From: Clitoria ternatea
Taxonomy: Eukaryota > Streptophyta > Magnoliopsida > Fabales > Fabaceae
Direction of reading: 5' to 3'
Length of the DNA: 64,000 bases
Assembly: GCA_037962975.1 (NCBI GenBank)
Contig: CM075673.1
Coordinates: 155,206,667-155,270,666, forward strand
In this document: piece by piece, positions 20,301 to 30,119 of the stretch
How the letters are laid out: every line of letters begins with the position of its first letter
Numbering within the stretch: the stretch's first letter is position 1
Notes under the pieces: model-generated
What the model saw: the letters and a program-made list of their open reading frames with translations, nothing else
What the model was told of the DNA's origin: nothing
The model's database searches: none
Made by a program: the position numbers and the translations under genes

Positions 20301-22822
20301 GATTTATCTTTTGATCTATCACTGGATTCACCCCTCTCAGGCTGCCAAACAACAATCAAGCACGAAACAATAAGCATCCATTTGCATGTTAGATAAAAAT
20401 TTTAATAGTTGGAAGGAAAAATTACTATTGATGTCAGATCATAACTCTCAGGTGCAGAACCAAAAGGCAATCATTCAACTGATGAATAAATTGAATCCCA
20501 GGTGCAGAATAAACTGTATGTACACAAAACAATTACCATCTGATTTTTATCATCTGTATCATCTGTTGAAGTATCAGTCCTGGGGCTACCATCAGCCATG
20601 TTGGTCTCTCCCCAATTCTCATGATGACCAGCAGATGTCAAAGCCAGGCCTGGTTGTGAGTCTCTGTGTGATACCAATGCTTGAGACCCAGCAATTGTAG
20701 CAGAGAGGTTTATATCTGATGTTGCAACTGACTGCATCATACATGTAGGAGACGAGTATGAAACGCAGAGAATAATTATATTGACTTATTGATTTTTGGA
20801 AGCACACAACAACATGAAGACAATAAATACCTTATTTAAAGCACCAAATTGAATATCAGCACCTAGAGCTTGGCTATTTGACTTCATTTGATTAAACACT
20901 GGATCTGCAAGATAGCATAGACATAAAAGGGTAGCAGAGGTTTGATAAGGTGTCAACAGGGTTGAAATTCTAATCTCACATAAAAAAGAATAAGTTTCAG
21001 AGGAAAATCCAACATTTTTGGATTATCTTCCAGTTATTTTATTTCAGTAACAATCCTAGAGGAAACACACATTTCTTCAAGAAAATTTAGAAAATAAAGA
21101 TTTTATGGTAGAAATAAGATGACGGATCATGTTGATAAAAGCCTAGGAACAAGTGAAAACCGTTGGTGAAAATATTATTCATTTGATTTCGAATAAGAGT
21201 CATAAACCATTATCAAATACGGAATTGGGGTAAAAGGATACTACACCAAGGCAAGTTCACAAAATTGTGTTTAAGGAAACAAAGCTTCACCATAAAAATC
21301 CAGTTAACAAATATTTTCTCCATGAGGCACAAATAAAATGATAGGCTAGTCCTGAAAGCTTTGTATCAACAGCTTATGGAAACAACTGGAAATAATATCA
21401 TATTATTTCTCAATTCGTATACAACAATCTAATTTGGCACAGAAACCAAAACAAAAGAACTAAGTACTGACTGATGGGGTGCACAAAGAATACTGCAAAA
21501 AAATAAAGTCTGAGTTTGAACCATGGATTCCCCACTTCCTAACTCCTATCTCCTGTCTCTCTCCCATTCACCACTATTCCAAATTATCTAAACCAAATAA
21601 TGCTGCAAAAATTGAGTAGCATCTTACATTAAATTAAAGATATTAGTCCAGGAGGTAGAAATGGAATGGAAGGCTTGCTTTAAGAGAAAGTAAAAAACAA
21701 GGGTAACCATTTAGAAAGAAAATGATTCTGACTTGAATGCAAAACATTGGTGCAAGCACACCAATATGCAACACAATGGGGTCAAAGAAGGTATTAAATG
21801 CATAGAACAGAGAAGTTCACATTAACAATAAATACTACACAAAAAAGGGGGTCCAGCTGTTAAAGATCAAACTGTGAGCAACATACTTCTGCTAAGATTC
21901 ATGGTATCCTCAACACGAAATCCAAGAGATTGCTCAAGGGTCCCAAATTCAGACATTCGAGAAGGATGAACATTAGCTGCTTCTATGCCCCTGAAAACCA
22001 AAGTCATTACAACATATAGAAAGTTATCGAATGCTTATCCAATTATTCAGGTAAGGTTCATGCAGCCGATGGCGAAATCCATTTTTACAAGCTAAAGAAA
22101 AATCAAATTCGAATACTCAAGATCTAACAACAAATCAAGAAAATTTACACATGAAAAGTCAGTAGTTTTTTCAGTAAATCTGAAGCCACAAATTTATTTC
22201 TTTCTTTTTTTTAAAAAAAAAAAAAGAAAACTACAAGATTGCAACAACATCAAAGAATTAGAAGAAACCGTGACATTCCATTTCAGTGTGGATCAATGAA
22301 TCAGTATTAAATGAAGTGAACGGGAGGAATAGATAAATAGTCACCACTCTTGAATAAAGAATCCTCAATAAACAGTAAAAATCAAAACACAAAAAAGCGT
22401 TATGCTCATCACCTTCCATGCTTTCCCCTGTTATCTTGCAACTGATAAGGCCTAATTTCAACATCAATAAGCGCAGTTCCCAAAACATGGATAGTTTCAA
22501 TTGCTTATATAGAAGTTATACTAGACCATCATGTTGTTGACTATACAAACCATCTAACATGACAATTATAAAATACAATAAACTTGATCTCAGAAACATA
22601 TCACAAGACTGATGAAGAGTAAAAGAAACACTAAAATAAACTAGAAACATACTTTAACACTAATAAATTGTTAAAGTAAATATTAAACATAAGGGTCGTC
22701 TGAAAAATTTACATGGAAGTGGAAGATGAAGGCAATGGAGGAGCGTAGCTTGGCATCCCGTTGACAACCTTGTTAGTGTCCTTAGTGTTAACGTTTACAG
22801 TTCTACTTCTGCTACCCATCAT
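17308..22822 (-). CDS. TGA2.3-like: Clade-II TGA bZIP transcription factor (TGA2/TGA6, HBP-1b type)
   Basis: Complete gene with eleven coding exons, all GT-AG and in phase: 22822-22713, 21990-21887, 20904-20831, 20731-20537, 20341-20291, 20211-20152, 19982-19905, 19814-19760, 19149-18878, 18441-18193, 17454-17308; 464 aa. A tandem ATG begins the frame and an in-frame TGA lies just before it. A long N-terminal part (residues 1-178, with EQSLGFRVEDTMNLSR) precedes the bZIP basic region (about 179-198, core NREAARKSR) and leucine zipper (about 199-224). A DOG1 domain (from about 254: ARWLEEHNRQ, GMWKTPAERCF, LEPLTEQQLMGI) follows, then the C-terminal LTTRQSARALLA...SLWLARPRE. Clade-II TGA factors bind TGACG (as-1) elements in the nucleus and work with NPR1 in salicylate and detoxification responses. 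No defect is seen. Which paralogue this is cannot be told from one window. Confidence 0.96.
17989..18159. mobile_element. Small MITE-like insertion in the last TGA intron
   Basis: In the intron 17455-18192, GTGCCTATTTGCTTCTGCGG on the left pairs imperfectly with the complement of CCGTAACTAGATACCAAACAAG on the right, giving about 171 bp with TTA-like flanks. The TGTTTGG-type terminus is common in plant MITEs of the PIF/Harbinger and hAT groups. Both splice sites are clear of it. Confidence 0.4.
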
Positions 22823-23480
22823 TAATCAAGCTCAACACAACGAACATCTTATCTTTCCACAAACCTTAACAACCCATTTCATAGAGCACACAACAACTTC
22901 AGTCAAAATCCAACTCAAAAAAATAAAAAAAAACAAGCACACAAAATCTTCAACAAGAAAACCACAGTTTAACAAAATTCTAAACAAACTAACTGCAAAG
23001 CAAGCTTAGGAATCAAGACAAAACAGCCACAAACTCGTTGTCATAACATTGGCTCCAAAATAAGAAGAAAAAAAACTGTGACACAGCATCCCTCTCCGTA
23101 CAGCCGGTTGAAACAAAGACAAAAATCTTAAAACAGAAAACCGAAACCTTGGCAGCATCAAAATACCCAAAAAAAAAATTCCAATTTTGAGAATAAAAAT
23201 AAAAGGCCCACCTTCTAAAAACAAAGCTGAACAACATAAACTTGAAAAAGAGAAGCAGCCCAAATTTGATGCGGAAAAGGGTAAAAATAAAAAAGTGATC
23301 TTGAACAAACTGGGCGAATAAAAATTGAGAAAAAAAGAAGTTTGCACAGACTGAAGCAATACCCAGAAGAAGAAAGGGGTGGAATAATAGCCCAGCAAAC
23401 CCTAACCAGTGTCAAGTTGACGATAAATACCGAGACTTTTTGACTTTTTTGATTGAAGGGGAAGGGAATGGCAGCCACTT
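22823..23480 (-). promoter_or_regulatory. 5' UTR and proximal promoter of the TGA gene
   Basis: This is the sequence directly upstream of the TGA start codon on the minus strand. It has pyrimidine-rich stretches typical of plant 5' leaders (23,000-23,400). Short minus-strand ORFs here do not join the TGA frame. A start site or a leader intron could not be fixed from sequence alone. Confidence 0.4.
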
Positions 23481-23603
23481 TAATATTTTATTATTGTTGA
23501 ATTAAACTAATGATGTTACACAGTACATTTTCATATCTAACCCTGCAAAAACAATTTTAATTATTTATTGGGTGATTATTGCTTGATGCTTATGATTGTA
23601 ATG

Positions 23604-23631
23604 TTATTATTATTATTATTATTATTATTAA
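23604..23631 (+). repeat. (TTA)n microsatellite
   Basis: About nine contiguous TTA units, in the presumed promoter region of the TGA gene. A usable polymorphic marker. Confidence 0.9.
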
Positions 23632-23740
23632 TACACCCCCAAATTCAAAGAGGAGCATCATGTGTCATCAAGTTGATCTTTTTGGAGTAATTATAAATAT
23701 TTTATGAAGGTGGAAAGAAAGAAAGAGAGTGGAAGAAGCG

Positions 23741-23746
23741 TGACGT
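23741..23746 (+). promoter_or_regulatory. TGACGT motif (as-1-type half site)
   Basis: TGACGT within GCGTGACGTTCAG, about 0.9 kb upstream of the TGA start codon. TGACG is the core bound by TGA factors. A second copy lies at 23910-23916. Confidence 0.35.
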
Positions 23747-23909
23747 TCAGACCATTCCAATTTGTTGCATACGTCCTTTTCATCTGAAACTCTCCTCCAT
23801 CTTCAAAATTAACTTGCCTTTTAAAATTCTTCAAATTTCAGTTAACTTTACCGTTTGTGTTTTTCTTTGTATTCCCACATTTCTTTTTACTATCCCTTCT
23901 TATTTTCAT

Positions 23910-23916
23910 TGACGTC
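23910..23916 (+). promoter_or_regulatory. TGACGTC motif (C-box-like)
   Basis: TGACGTC contains the palindrome GACGTC and the TGACG core, about 170 bp beyond the first TGACGT. bZIP proteins bind such sites; use in vivo is unknown. Confidence 0.35.
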
Positions 23917-24061
23917 TTACTACCCATTTCACAAAACACACAACGTACATCAAATTTATGGATCTTTTACTTCAAATTACAAGTATTTTTCTAAATAAAT
24001 ATTTCCTTAAATCCACTCTTTTACTTTGCTTTACGTGAATAAAGAAACATAATTAATTTAA

Positions 24062-24690
24062 GGTAAATATAAATCCCCTTTTTTTAAGTTTCAAGTTTTT
24101 CTTTTTGTAAGTATTTTATGTTTTTTCTGTTAATTTGATTATTTAAGGTACACAATATTTTTAAGGTAGTACAAATCTATTAAATTAGCTAACAATGTAA
24201 AATTAGTTTTTAATTTGGTCCTTTAATTTACATAATATTTTCAACTTAATCTTTTAAGTTACACATACGTTCATTCCCTTCTTTCATCTCACCTTCACAT
24301 ACGTTCATTCATGACACTACTTCCCTCCGCCAGCAATAAAATAAGTCTAAAGCTCCCTTCTTTCATTTTTCTTGTTTCTTTTGTGTTTTAGGGGGCTAAG
24401 GGTTGAGGTGGTGCGGTGGATGGTGGAGAGTGAGGATAAAGGTGAAGTGTAGAGTATGTGGGGGCTAGTGAAGGTAAGATTGAAGGAGGATAAGGAAGAT
24501 AAATGTATGTATAACTCAAATGGCTAAGTTGGAAATTTTTATAACTTAAAGGACCATATTGAAAATCAATTTAATAATGTTAGTCAATTTTTTAGACTAT
24601 GTTAAAAATGTTGTGTAACTTAAAGGACTAAATTGATGACAAAAAAATATAAAGGGCTAAATTAAGAAATAAAATTGAAAAAGAACTGGA
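24062..24690. mobile_element. Element with long (about 160-bp) terminal inverted repeats, Mutator-MITE-like
   Basis: The left half (about 24,120-24,270, with GGTCCTTTAATTTACA and TCTTTTAAGTTACACATACG) pairs with the right half (about 24,500-24,650, with ATAACTTAAAGGACCATATT and GTGTAACTTAAAGGACTAAA). The arms use the same 'GGTCC...TTTAAGTTA' wording as the clear Mutator-type MITE at 48.3 kb. A 230-bp centre has no gene. The arms have diverged and no target duplication was found. Confidence 0.5.
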
Positions 24691-25019
24691 TGTTTATTAT
24701 TTCCTTAATTTAATTAATATTCTTGAAATAAGCCTGATATCGATCACAGTACCCTGGTGCCCATACCAATAGCAAGGATCATCATCTGGTATGAAGCTTA
24801 CTTATACCGTCATTGTGAGAAGTCACATAAGGTGTCAAGATCACCCATACAGTATTGTTCCCATATAGAACACTTTGAAACCAATATTAACAAGATCGTT
24901 ATCAGGTAGAGATCAAGGAACACGTTGGGGGCATACTAGTCAACACCTACAACAGTGTTATAAATGTTTGTGCCCATGTCAATGTCCCCCCTCTAAACTT
25001 TACAAAAAAAGTATTGGTG
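24691..25019. other. Unassigned sequence
   Basis: About 330 bp of mid-GC sequence between the inverted-repeat element and the copia LTR. It contains repeated phrases such as CCCATAC and GTCACATAAGGTGTC. It may be an old LTR remnant, but nothing decisive is visible. Confidence 0.3.
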
Positions 25020-26081
25020 TTGGAAAATGGCCTCATACCTAAGGGGGCGAAGTGAATTAAGTCTCGAAAAAACTTAACTTTTTTCAAAAGCGTTTTAGGG
25101 AAAAATTAGTTTAAAAGAATCATATGTTTTAAAAATAATATTTGAAATTGATGAAGAGATAAAAACGTGTAAACGAGATAACAAGATAAATAAAGTAAAG
25201 TAAATAAATAAAGGAAAGGAATGGCAAACCATGATGTATTATGGTTCGACCACTACTAGTGTAATCTAGTCCAGTCTTCTATCATAAAGGCTTAGAATTC
25301 TTCACTATGTCAAAACGATTACAAGGTTTCAAATTACAACTCTTAACAACATATCCAAAACTTAATGCTACCTTACAATCCATTCTCTATCCTAGTAGGA
25401 TCAACAAGGTCTTAAAGGTCACTCTAAAGAAGATTTTCTCTCACCCTGGACCCAAAACAATCTCAGTCTAAGAGCACAAAATACAAAAGGTTATAGATGA
25501 GAACCTATGAAAAAAAAGACTTAAGTGAGTAAGTGATTCTAACTCGCATGTAAACAACTGAGTAATAGGATACTATTTCTAAAATGTGAGTTCTCAATTT
25601 ATAAAAAAAACCATTGTCGAATAAGAAAATAATAATAAATTCGGTTACCAAAAATAAGTTAGGATCCAATAAAAAGCTCATTCAAGTGAGTGGTTTAAAC
25701 CAACCTGCTGTGTGGTTCAAACTACTTTTGACCAAAAAGTGGTTCGAACTACTCCCTTAAGCGATTTGAACCATGGAGCTTAAATTTGAGTCTTATTTTT
25801 AGTTCATTAATTAACCATTTAATAAAACTTATTTTATTGCGTGAGGTTTAGTTAATGAGTTTAGTTCACTTAGCTCACTTAAAACTAATTATCTTAACGT
25901 GGTAAAAATATAAGGTTAAGCTTTAAAGATAAGGACACTCTTCTAAAGTTTAACCACCCTTTAATATGTAGTGTGTTTGAATATGATTACAGGTTCAAGG
26001 ATTTTGATAATGACAAAGGACTCTTGAAGAAATTCTTGCAAAAACAAAGACTTAGAATCAGACCCAGAAAAACTGCGCAGA

Positions 26082-26424
26082 TAATCGATTAGGGAGTCTA
26101 AGCTAATCGATTAGATAGCTTCTGTTTTGAATTAAATGTATCAGGTACATAAGCTAATCGATTATAAGACCTCAGGCAATCGATTACAGAGCTACTGGAA
26201 CGACACTAATCGATTACCCAAGTGTCATAATCGATTACCAAGTCAAGAATTGAATTAAATGCATCAGGTGCAATAGCTAATCGATTACTAGGCAAGATAT
26301 AATCGATTACCAGGGTTCTGACTTGAAGCTAATCGATTAGGTGGTGAATGCTAATCGATTACAGCATGAACTGGACTGAAAAATTCGAAGTGTAATCGAT
26401 TACAGCTCGAGGCGTAATCGATTA
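26082..26424 (+). repeat. Array of twelve spaced AATCGATTA words
   Basis: Twelve copies of AATCGATTA (eleven of them TAATCGATTA, a perfect 10-bp palindrome) in about 340 bp, separated by irregular unrelated spacers of about 10-50 bp. A longer phrase (GAATTAAATG(T/C)ATCAGGT) recurs twice. The array sits upstream of the LTR TATA box. Confidence 0.92.
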
Positions 26425-26531
26425 CGATAGTGGGAAAACACATTTTAGTGGGAAACCAGCTCACTTTTCCATTATTTCTCAGATGCCCACTACATGCAAC
26501 GGCTGGAAGGTCTCTCAAGCTGCTCCAAGGC

Positions 26532-26541
26532 TCTATAAATG
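26532..26541 (+). promoter_or_regulatory. TATA box of the solo LTR
   Basis: TCTATAAATG lies about 110 bp after the AATCGATTA array and is followed by an A/C-rich leader (CACAAGCACAACATG), a typical LTR promoter layout. Confidence 0.55.
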
Positions 26542-27480
26542 CAAGGGAAACACAAGCACAACATGTGTAGAAGTAAGAGAGCAACAAGGAACAAAAGGAA
26601 ATCAATTCTACAATCATTCTTGGTGCTTAGTGAGTTTTTACTCTTGTATATTTTGAGATTTCATTTGTATATCCTCTCCTTTTGAGAGTTAGAATTTGTG
26701 TGAGCTATCACTTGCTTATCCACTCTTTTGAGAGAGTATTTTTGCTTGTAAATGCAAACATCAAACACCAAAGTTCACTCTAGGATTGAGTGGTTATTCA
26801 CTCTAGGTTGAGTGGTTACAAAGGTTGGGGTTCAACCTTTGGGATATTGTGAGATTGAGAGATTGGGTGGGTTGCCCTTGTACTTGTGAGGATTGGGTTC
26901 TTGAGTGTAGGACACTAGGAAGCCGTAATTGCTCAAAGTTGTATCTCTAATCTACAATAGTGGAAATCCTCTAAGTGGGTTGCTTAGAGGCGAGACGTAC
27001 ACCGGGTTAGTGGAACTCGTTAAATCGGTTTGCAATCTTTTCTCCCTTACTCTTTTACTTTCATATATTGCTCTTGATCGATTTGTGTTGGTTGATTGTG
27101 GTTTGCATATTTTAGCTTGCTTGATTTGGTTAATATTGAACATTGCACACCAAGTGTTTGATAAATTGCCTTATCCATATTTGCCTCTTGTTTTGAATTA
27201 TCTTGTGTACTTTACTTGATCTTACTTTCATAATCTCTAAACTTGTGTTAAAAGAATCAAGTTCAAAGGCATTTCAAGCAAAGTTTTAAAAACTCAATTC
27301 ACCCCCCTCTTGAGTATTGAGGCCACTTGAATAACATGTAGGTCCAGGTCCTCTTACTTTAGGTTCATTTATTTTTAGTGCACTTGCCTTAGCTTATATT
27401 CCTTAATTTGTTTGCCTTAGTTCTATTTGTCTTAGTTTGTTTATCATTATCAAAACTTGTTACACACATATGAATCATAG

Positions 27481-27494
27481 TCTCCCTATTTTTT
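27481..27494 (-). other. Polypurine tract of the minus-strand copia-type element
   Basis: On the minus strand GATGGTTTGCCATCACAAAA is followed by AATAGGGAGA just before the LTR. This is the usual wording at the 3' end of copia internal regions. Confidence 0.5.
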
Positions 27495-28140
27495 GTGATG
27501 GCAAACCATCTCGTCGGGGTGTTAGGTAATAAACATGCATAATGCAATATTATAATGAAAATTTATAAGTTCCCCAAGACATAACATATTTTTAATAAAT
27601 CCTAAGACAACATAAAACATAGCCATAAAGCAACATAAAGCAAGAAACAACAAAATACCCCTCGCACCACCTACTTTTCTATTTCTCCTCATTTTAACAT
27701 TATCAAAAAGACAAAATATAAGGAATGAAATAATAAAAGTATCACTAGAAGTCTTCACTTTAAAGAAGATTCCCTTCGAACTGACAAAGCATTGACCTGC
27801 CTCAGCATGTTTACCTAAAGTTCTCCTATTTTAGCCCGTAAACTTCCAACATCCTCACGCATTGTTGCCATGTGCTGCTTTATGTTAGTTAGCATTATGA
27901 ATATCATCACACACACCTTGTATCATGGCTAGCATCATGTCTTCAAAAGTTGTGTCTTAAGGCGGTGGAGGCGGAGGTGAGGGTGCTCCATGAGAAGATT
28001 GGCTAAAGAATTTTGCTCTTAAAGGGTCAAAACCATCCAGAATGTTCTTGATGTTGTCGTTTTTTAGATTACCCCAGAGATCGAGTCCACCAGAGCCGTT
28101 ACCTCCAAGATTAGTACCTCATCCCCTTGTGTCATTGTCT

Positions 28141-28940
28141 GTTGGCCTTTTCCTCCTAGACGTAATTTAATTGTCATCTTAAGCTTTCACTATACCACGC
28201 TTGTTTACAAAGAAAAGATTAATCTTAGAGAAATGACTATATCCTTTTTATCCATCATGTGCTTGATCATCAATCTCTCCTAGTTAATTAGCTTTATGTG
28301 GTTCATGGCCCACATGAGAAACATGTCATCATTAACCACTTCAGAAAAGTGGTTGTTCCTCGATAGTAGTATCTTCATTAGAAAGTAGTGAAGGATATGA
28401 TTATGTGTTGTTAAAGGCCTTACATCTCTTTTTGATTGTGAAGCACCCATGTGACAAAGTTCAGTTTAGGCAGTCACGATTATCAAATTCATCTTTCCAC
28501 CTTTTAGAATAGCGATCTCCAAAGAATGTAGACAACGAGAGATGTAAAGATAGAACCTCACTAAAGGTTTGGAGATCCATGGAAATCGCTAAACCTTGCA
28601 CCTTAGATTTAAACAAATTATACCTTTCTCGAATGTTTAAGTAAAACACCTGAATTAGTAATAGGTAATAGTACTTGTTGACAAACATGAAAGGACCGAG
28701 ATCATAAAAATCTATCAATTATACCGCCAAAAAGCCTTCATTCCATAGAAAGTCCATATCACCTCCAAATGGTAGAATAATTTTTTGATTATCTTTATAA
28801 ATTGGTGTGGGTTCCAGCTCATCATATTTGAAAACCACCCTCCTCTTATATCTATTAGAGTACATGAAGATTAGAGTAGAAGAAAAGATAAAGAAGAAGA
28901 TTATTTGAAGGATTAAAGAGAGGTGGAGATGTGAGACCAA
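28141..28940 (-). pseudogene. Decayed plant transposon-protein ORF (Transposase_32-like)
   Basis: Two adjacent segments in one frame (28,940-28,719 and 28,718-28,461), separated by a TAA at 28,719-28,721, give a protein with PFMFVNKYYYLLL, VFYLNIRERYN and VQGLAISMDLQTFSEVLSL. The frame then breaks, but MWAMNHIKLINWERLMIKHM-like sequence continues to about 28,240. This pattern recalls the 'putative plant transposon protein' domain PF20167 (Transposase_32) seen in many plant retroelements. It sits between two copia-type LTRs where gag-pol would be expected. At least three stops make it non-functional. The remainder down to 27,500 has no recognisable coding sequence. Confidence 0.4.
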
Positions 28941-28956
28941 GTGAAAGGCAGAGAAA

Positions 28957-28966
28957 CTATTTATAG
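28957..28966 (-). promoter_or_regulatory. TATA box upstream of the Transposase_32-like pseudogene
   Basis: CTATAAATAG on the minus strand, just downstream of a GGTTTGAACC motif array (29,040-29,190). The layout, motif array then TATA, mirrors the LTRs around it, so this is probably an LTR promoter. Confidence 0.45.
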
Positions 28967-29039
28967 AAGTGGAGCTTTGTCATTCGTCGGGTTTTTCTCA
29001 TGGAGGCTCAACAGAAGCAAATAGGTGTGAAAATTGCTA

Positions 29040-29815
29040 ATGGTTCGAATCATTTTAGGGGGTTGATTTGAACCACTTATGTGCATTGGTTTGAACCCGT
29101 GCTTGTTTGTGGTTTGAACCACTATGACTTGTTGGTTCAAACTATTCTGATCTTCTAGTTTAAACTACTCCTTTTTTCTAGTTCGAATCATTCTGTCATA
29201 AGGGAAAAAAAGAGCAAACCACGATGTACCTGGTTCGATCACTACCATTACAATATAAACCAATCTCTCAACATAAAGGCCTAGAAGTTTTCACTATTTT
29301 CAAAAACGATTACAAGGTATTTGATTACAACTTTTGGACTACCTTGCCAAAAGCTTAATACTACCTCACAAATCAAATTCTATCCCAACAAGATCAACAA
29401 GGTCTCTGAGGTCTTCCTAGATAAGGCTTTCTCTTTCCCCAGACTTAAAATATTCTTCATCCAAGAGCAAAAATATATTACAGACCAAAAACTCAAGAAA
29501 TAAATGACTTAAGTTAGCAAGAGATTCTAAATCATATATAGACAACTAAGTAGTAGAATAATATTTCTAAAACTTAGGTCTTCAATTTTTAGAAAAAATT
29601 ATCTTCGAATATGGAAATAACAAAATACCTAGTTACTAGAAATACAACTGGTCCAGAAAAAAGCTCATAAAAAGGAGTGGTACGAACCATTTTTGGTCTT
29701 TGATTTCAAGTATCTAGCTAAGTGGTTCGAACCACTTTGATCATTGGTTTGAACTACTCCAGGCTGGTAGTGGTTCAAACTACCCCCAATGAGTGGTTTG
29801 GACCATAGGCTAATT
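29040..29815. repeat. Spaced GGTTTGAACC / GGTTCGAACC words
   Basis: At least ten variants of GTGGTTYGAACCAC occur in 29,040-29,190 and 29,685-29,815, with more at 25,695-25,777 in the sister LTR. They are irregularly spaced and self-complementary, like the AATCGATTA array of the nested LTR. Confidence 0.8.
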
Positions 29816-30115
29816 TTTGGGTCCTATTTTAGTTCATTTAATTAATCATTTAATAAACTTTTTTTTACCACACAAGATTAATTAACTATTACAAAATAAA
29901 CCATAAGGGTAAACTCTAAAGGTATGAGCATTTTCCATTCTAAAGCTTTACCATCTTAGATTCTATAGGTCTATAGGTCCATTCAAGGTCCTCTAGCTTT
30001 AGGTCCACAAAAGCTTTAGCTCAGATTCCTTAGAGCATTTGTCTTGGCTTGTTTGTCTAAGGTTCGTCTAATTAGTATATTTGTCATTATCAAAACTTGC
30101 TTAGATTCTATGTGT
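29200..30115 (-). mobile_element. Second copia-type LTR on the minus strand
   Basis: Homologous in order to the LTR at 25.0-27.5 kb, including the shared start CAAGTTTTGATAATGA. Its beginning abuts a decayed copia pol without a polypurine tract, so it either inserted into that pol or joined it by deletion. The end is diverged or truncated near 29,200. It contains a perfect 16-bp palindrome AGTGGTTCGAACCACT at 29721-29736 among related words. Confidence 0.55.
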
Positions 30116-30119
30116 TGTG

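Larger units (their letters stand above)
25972..27336 (+). mobile_element. Solo copia LTR (1,365 bp) with 5-bp target duplication
   Basis: It begins TGTGTTTGAATATG and ends TTGAATAACA (TG...CA), and is flanked on both sides by TGTAG (25967-25971 and 27337-27341). The interrupted LTR resumes on the far side. Near its 3' end it has AATTCACCCCCCTCTTGAG, a phrase typical of SIRE/Maximus-type copia LTRs. It carries a TATA box at 26534 and twelve AATCGATTA words. No internal region or second LTR follows, so it is a solo LTR left by recombination. The clade name is inference. Confidence 0.82.
25020..27480 (-). mobile_element. Copia LTR on the minus strand (3' LTR), split by a nested solo LTR
   Basis: 25,020-25,966 and 27,342-27,480 together match, in order, the LTR at about 29,200-30,115 (for example AACGATTACAAGGT, AGGATCAACAAGGTC, TTAGTTCATTAATTAACCATTTAATAAA and GTCCTCT...CTTTAGGT). 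The minus-strand end near 25,020 reads TTCACTTCGCCCCCTTAGG, a copia-type LTR end. A purine run just upstream (27,494-27,481) marks it as the 3' LTR. The gap is filled exactly by the TSD-flanked solo LTR at 25,972-27,336. Confidence 0.6.

Noticed and set aside
23006..23478. Hydrophobic Phe/Leu-rich minus-strand ORFs
   Set aside because: They sit in the pyrimidine-rich leader and promoter of the TGA gene and do not join its frame; probably untranslated.
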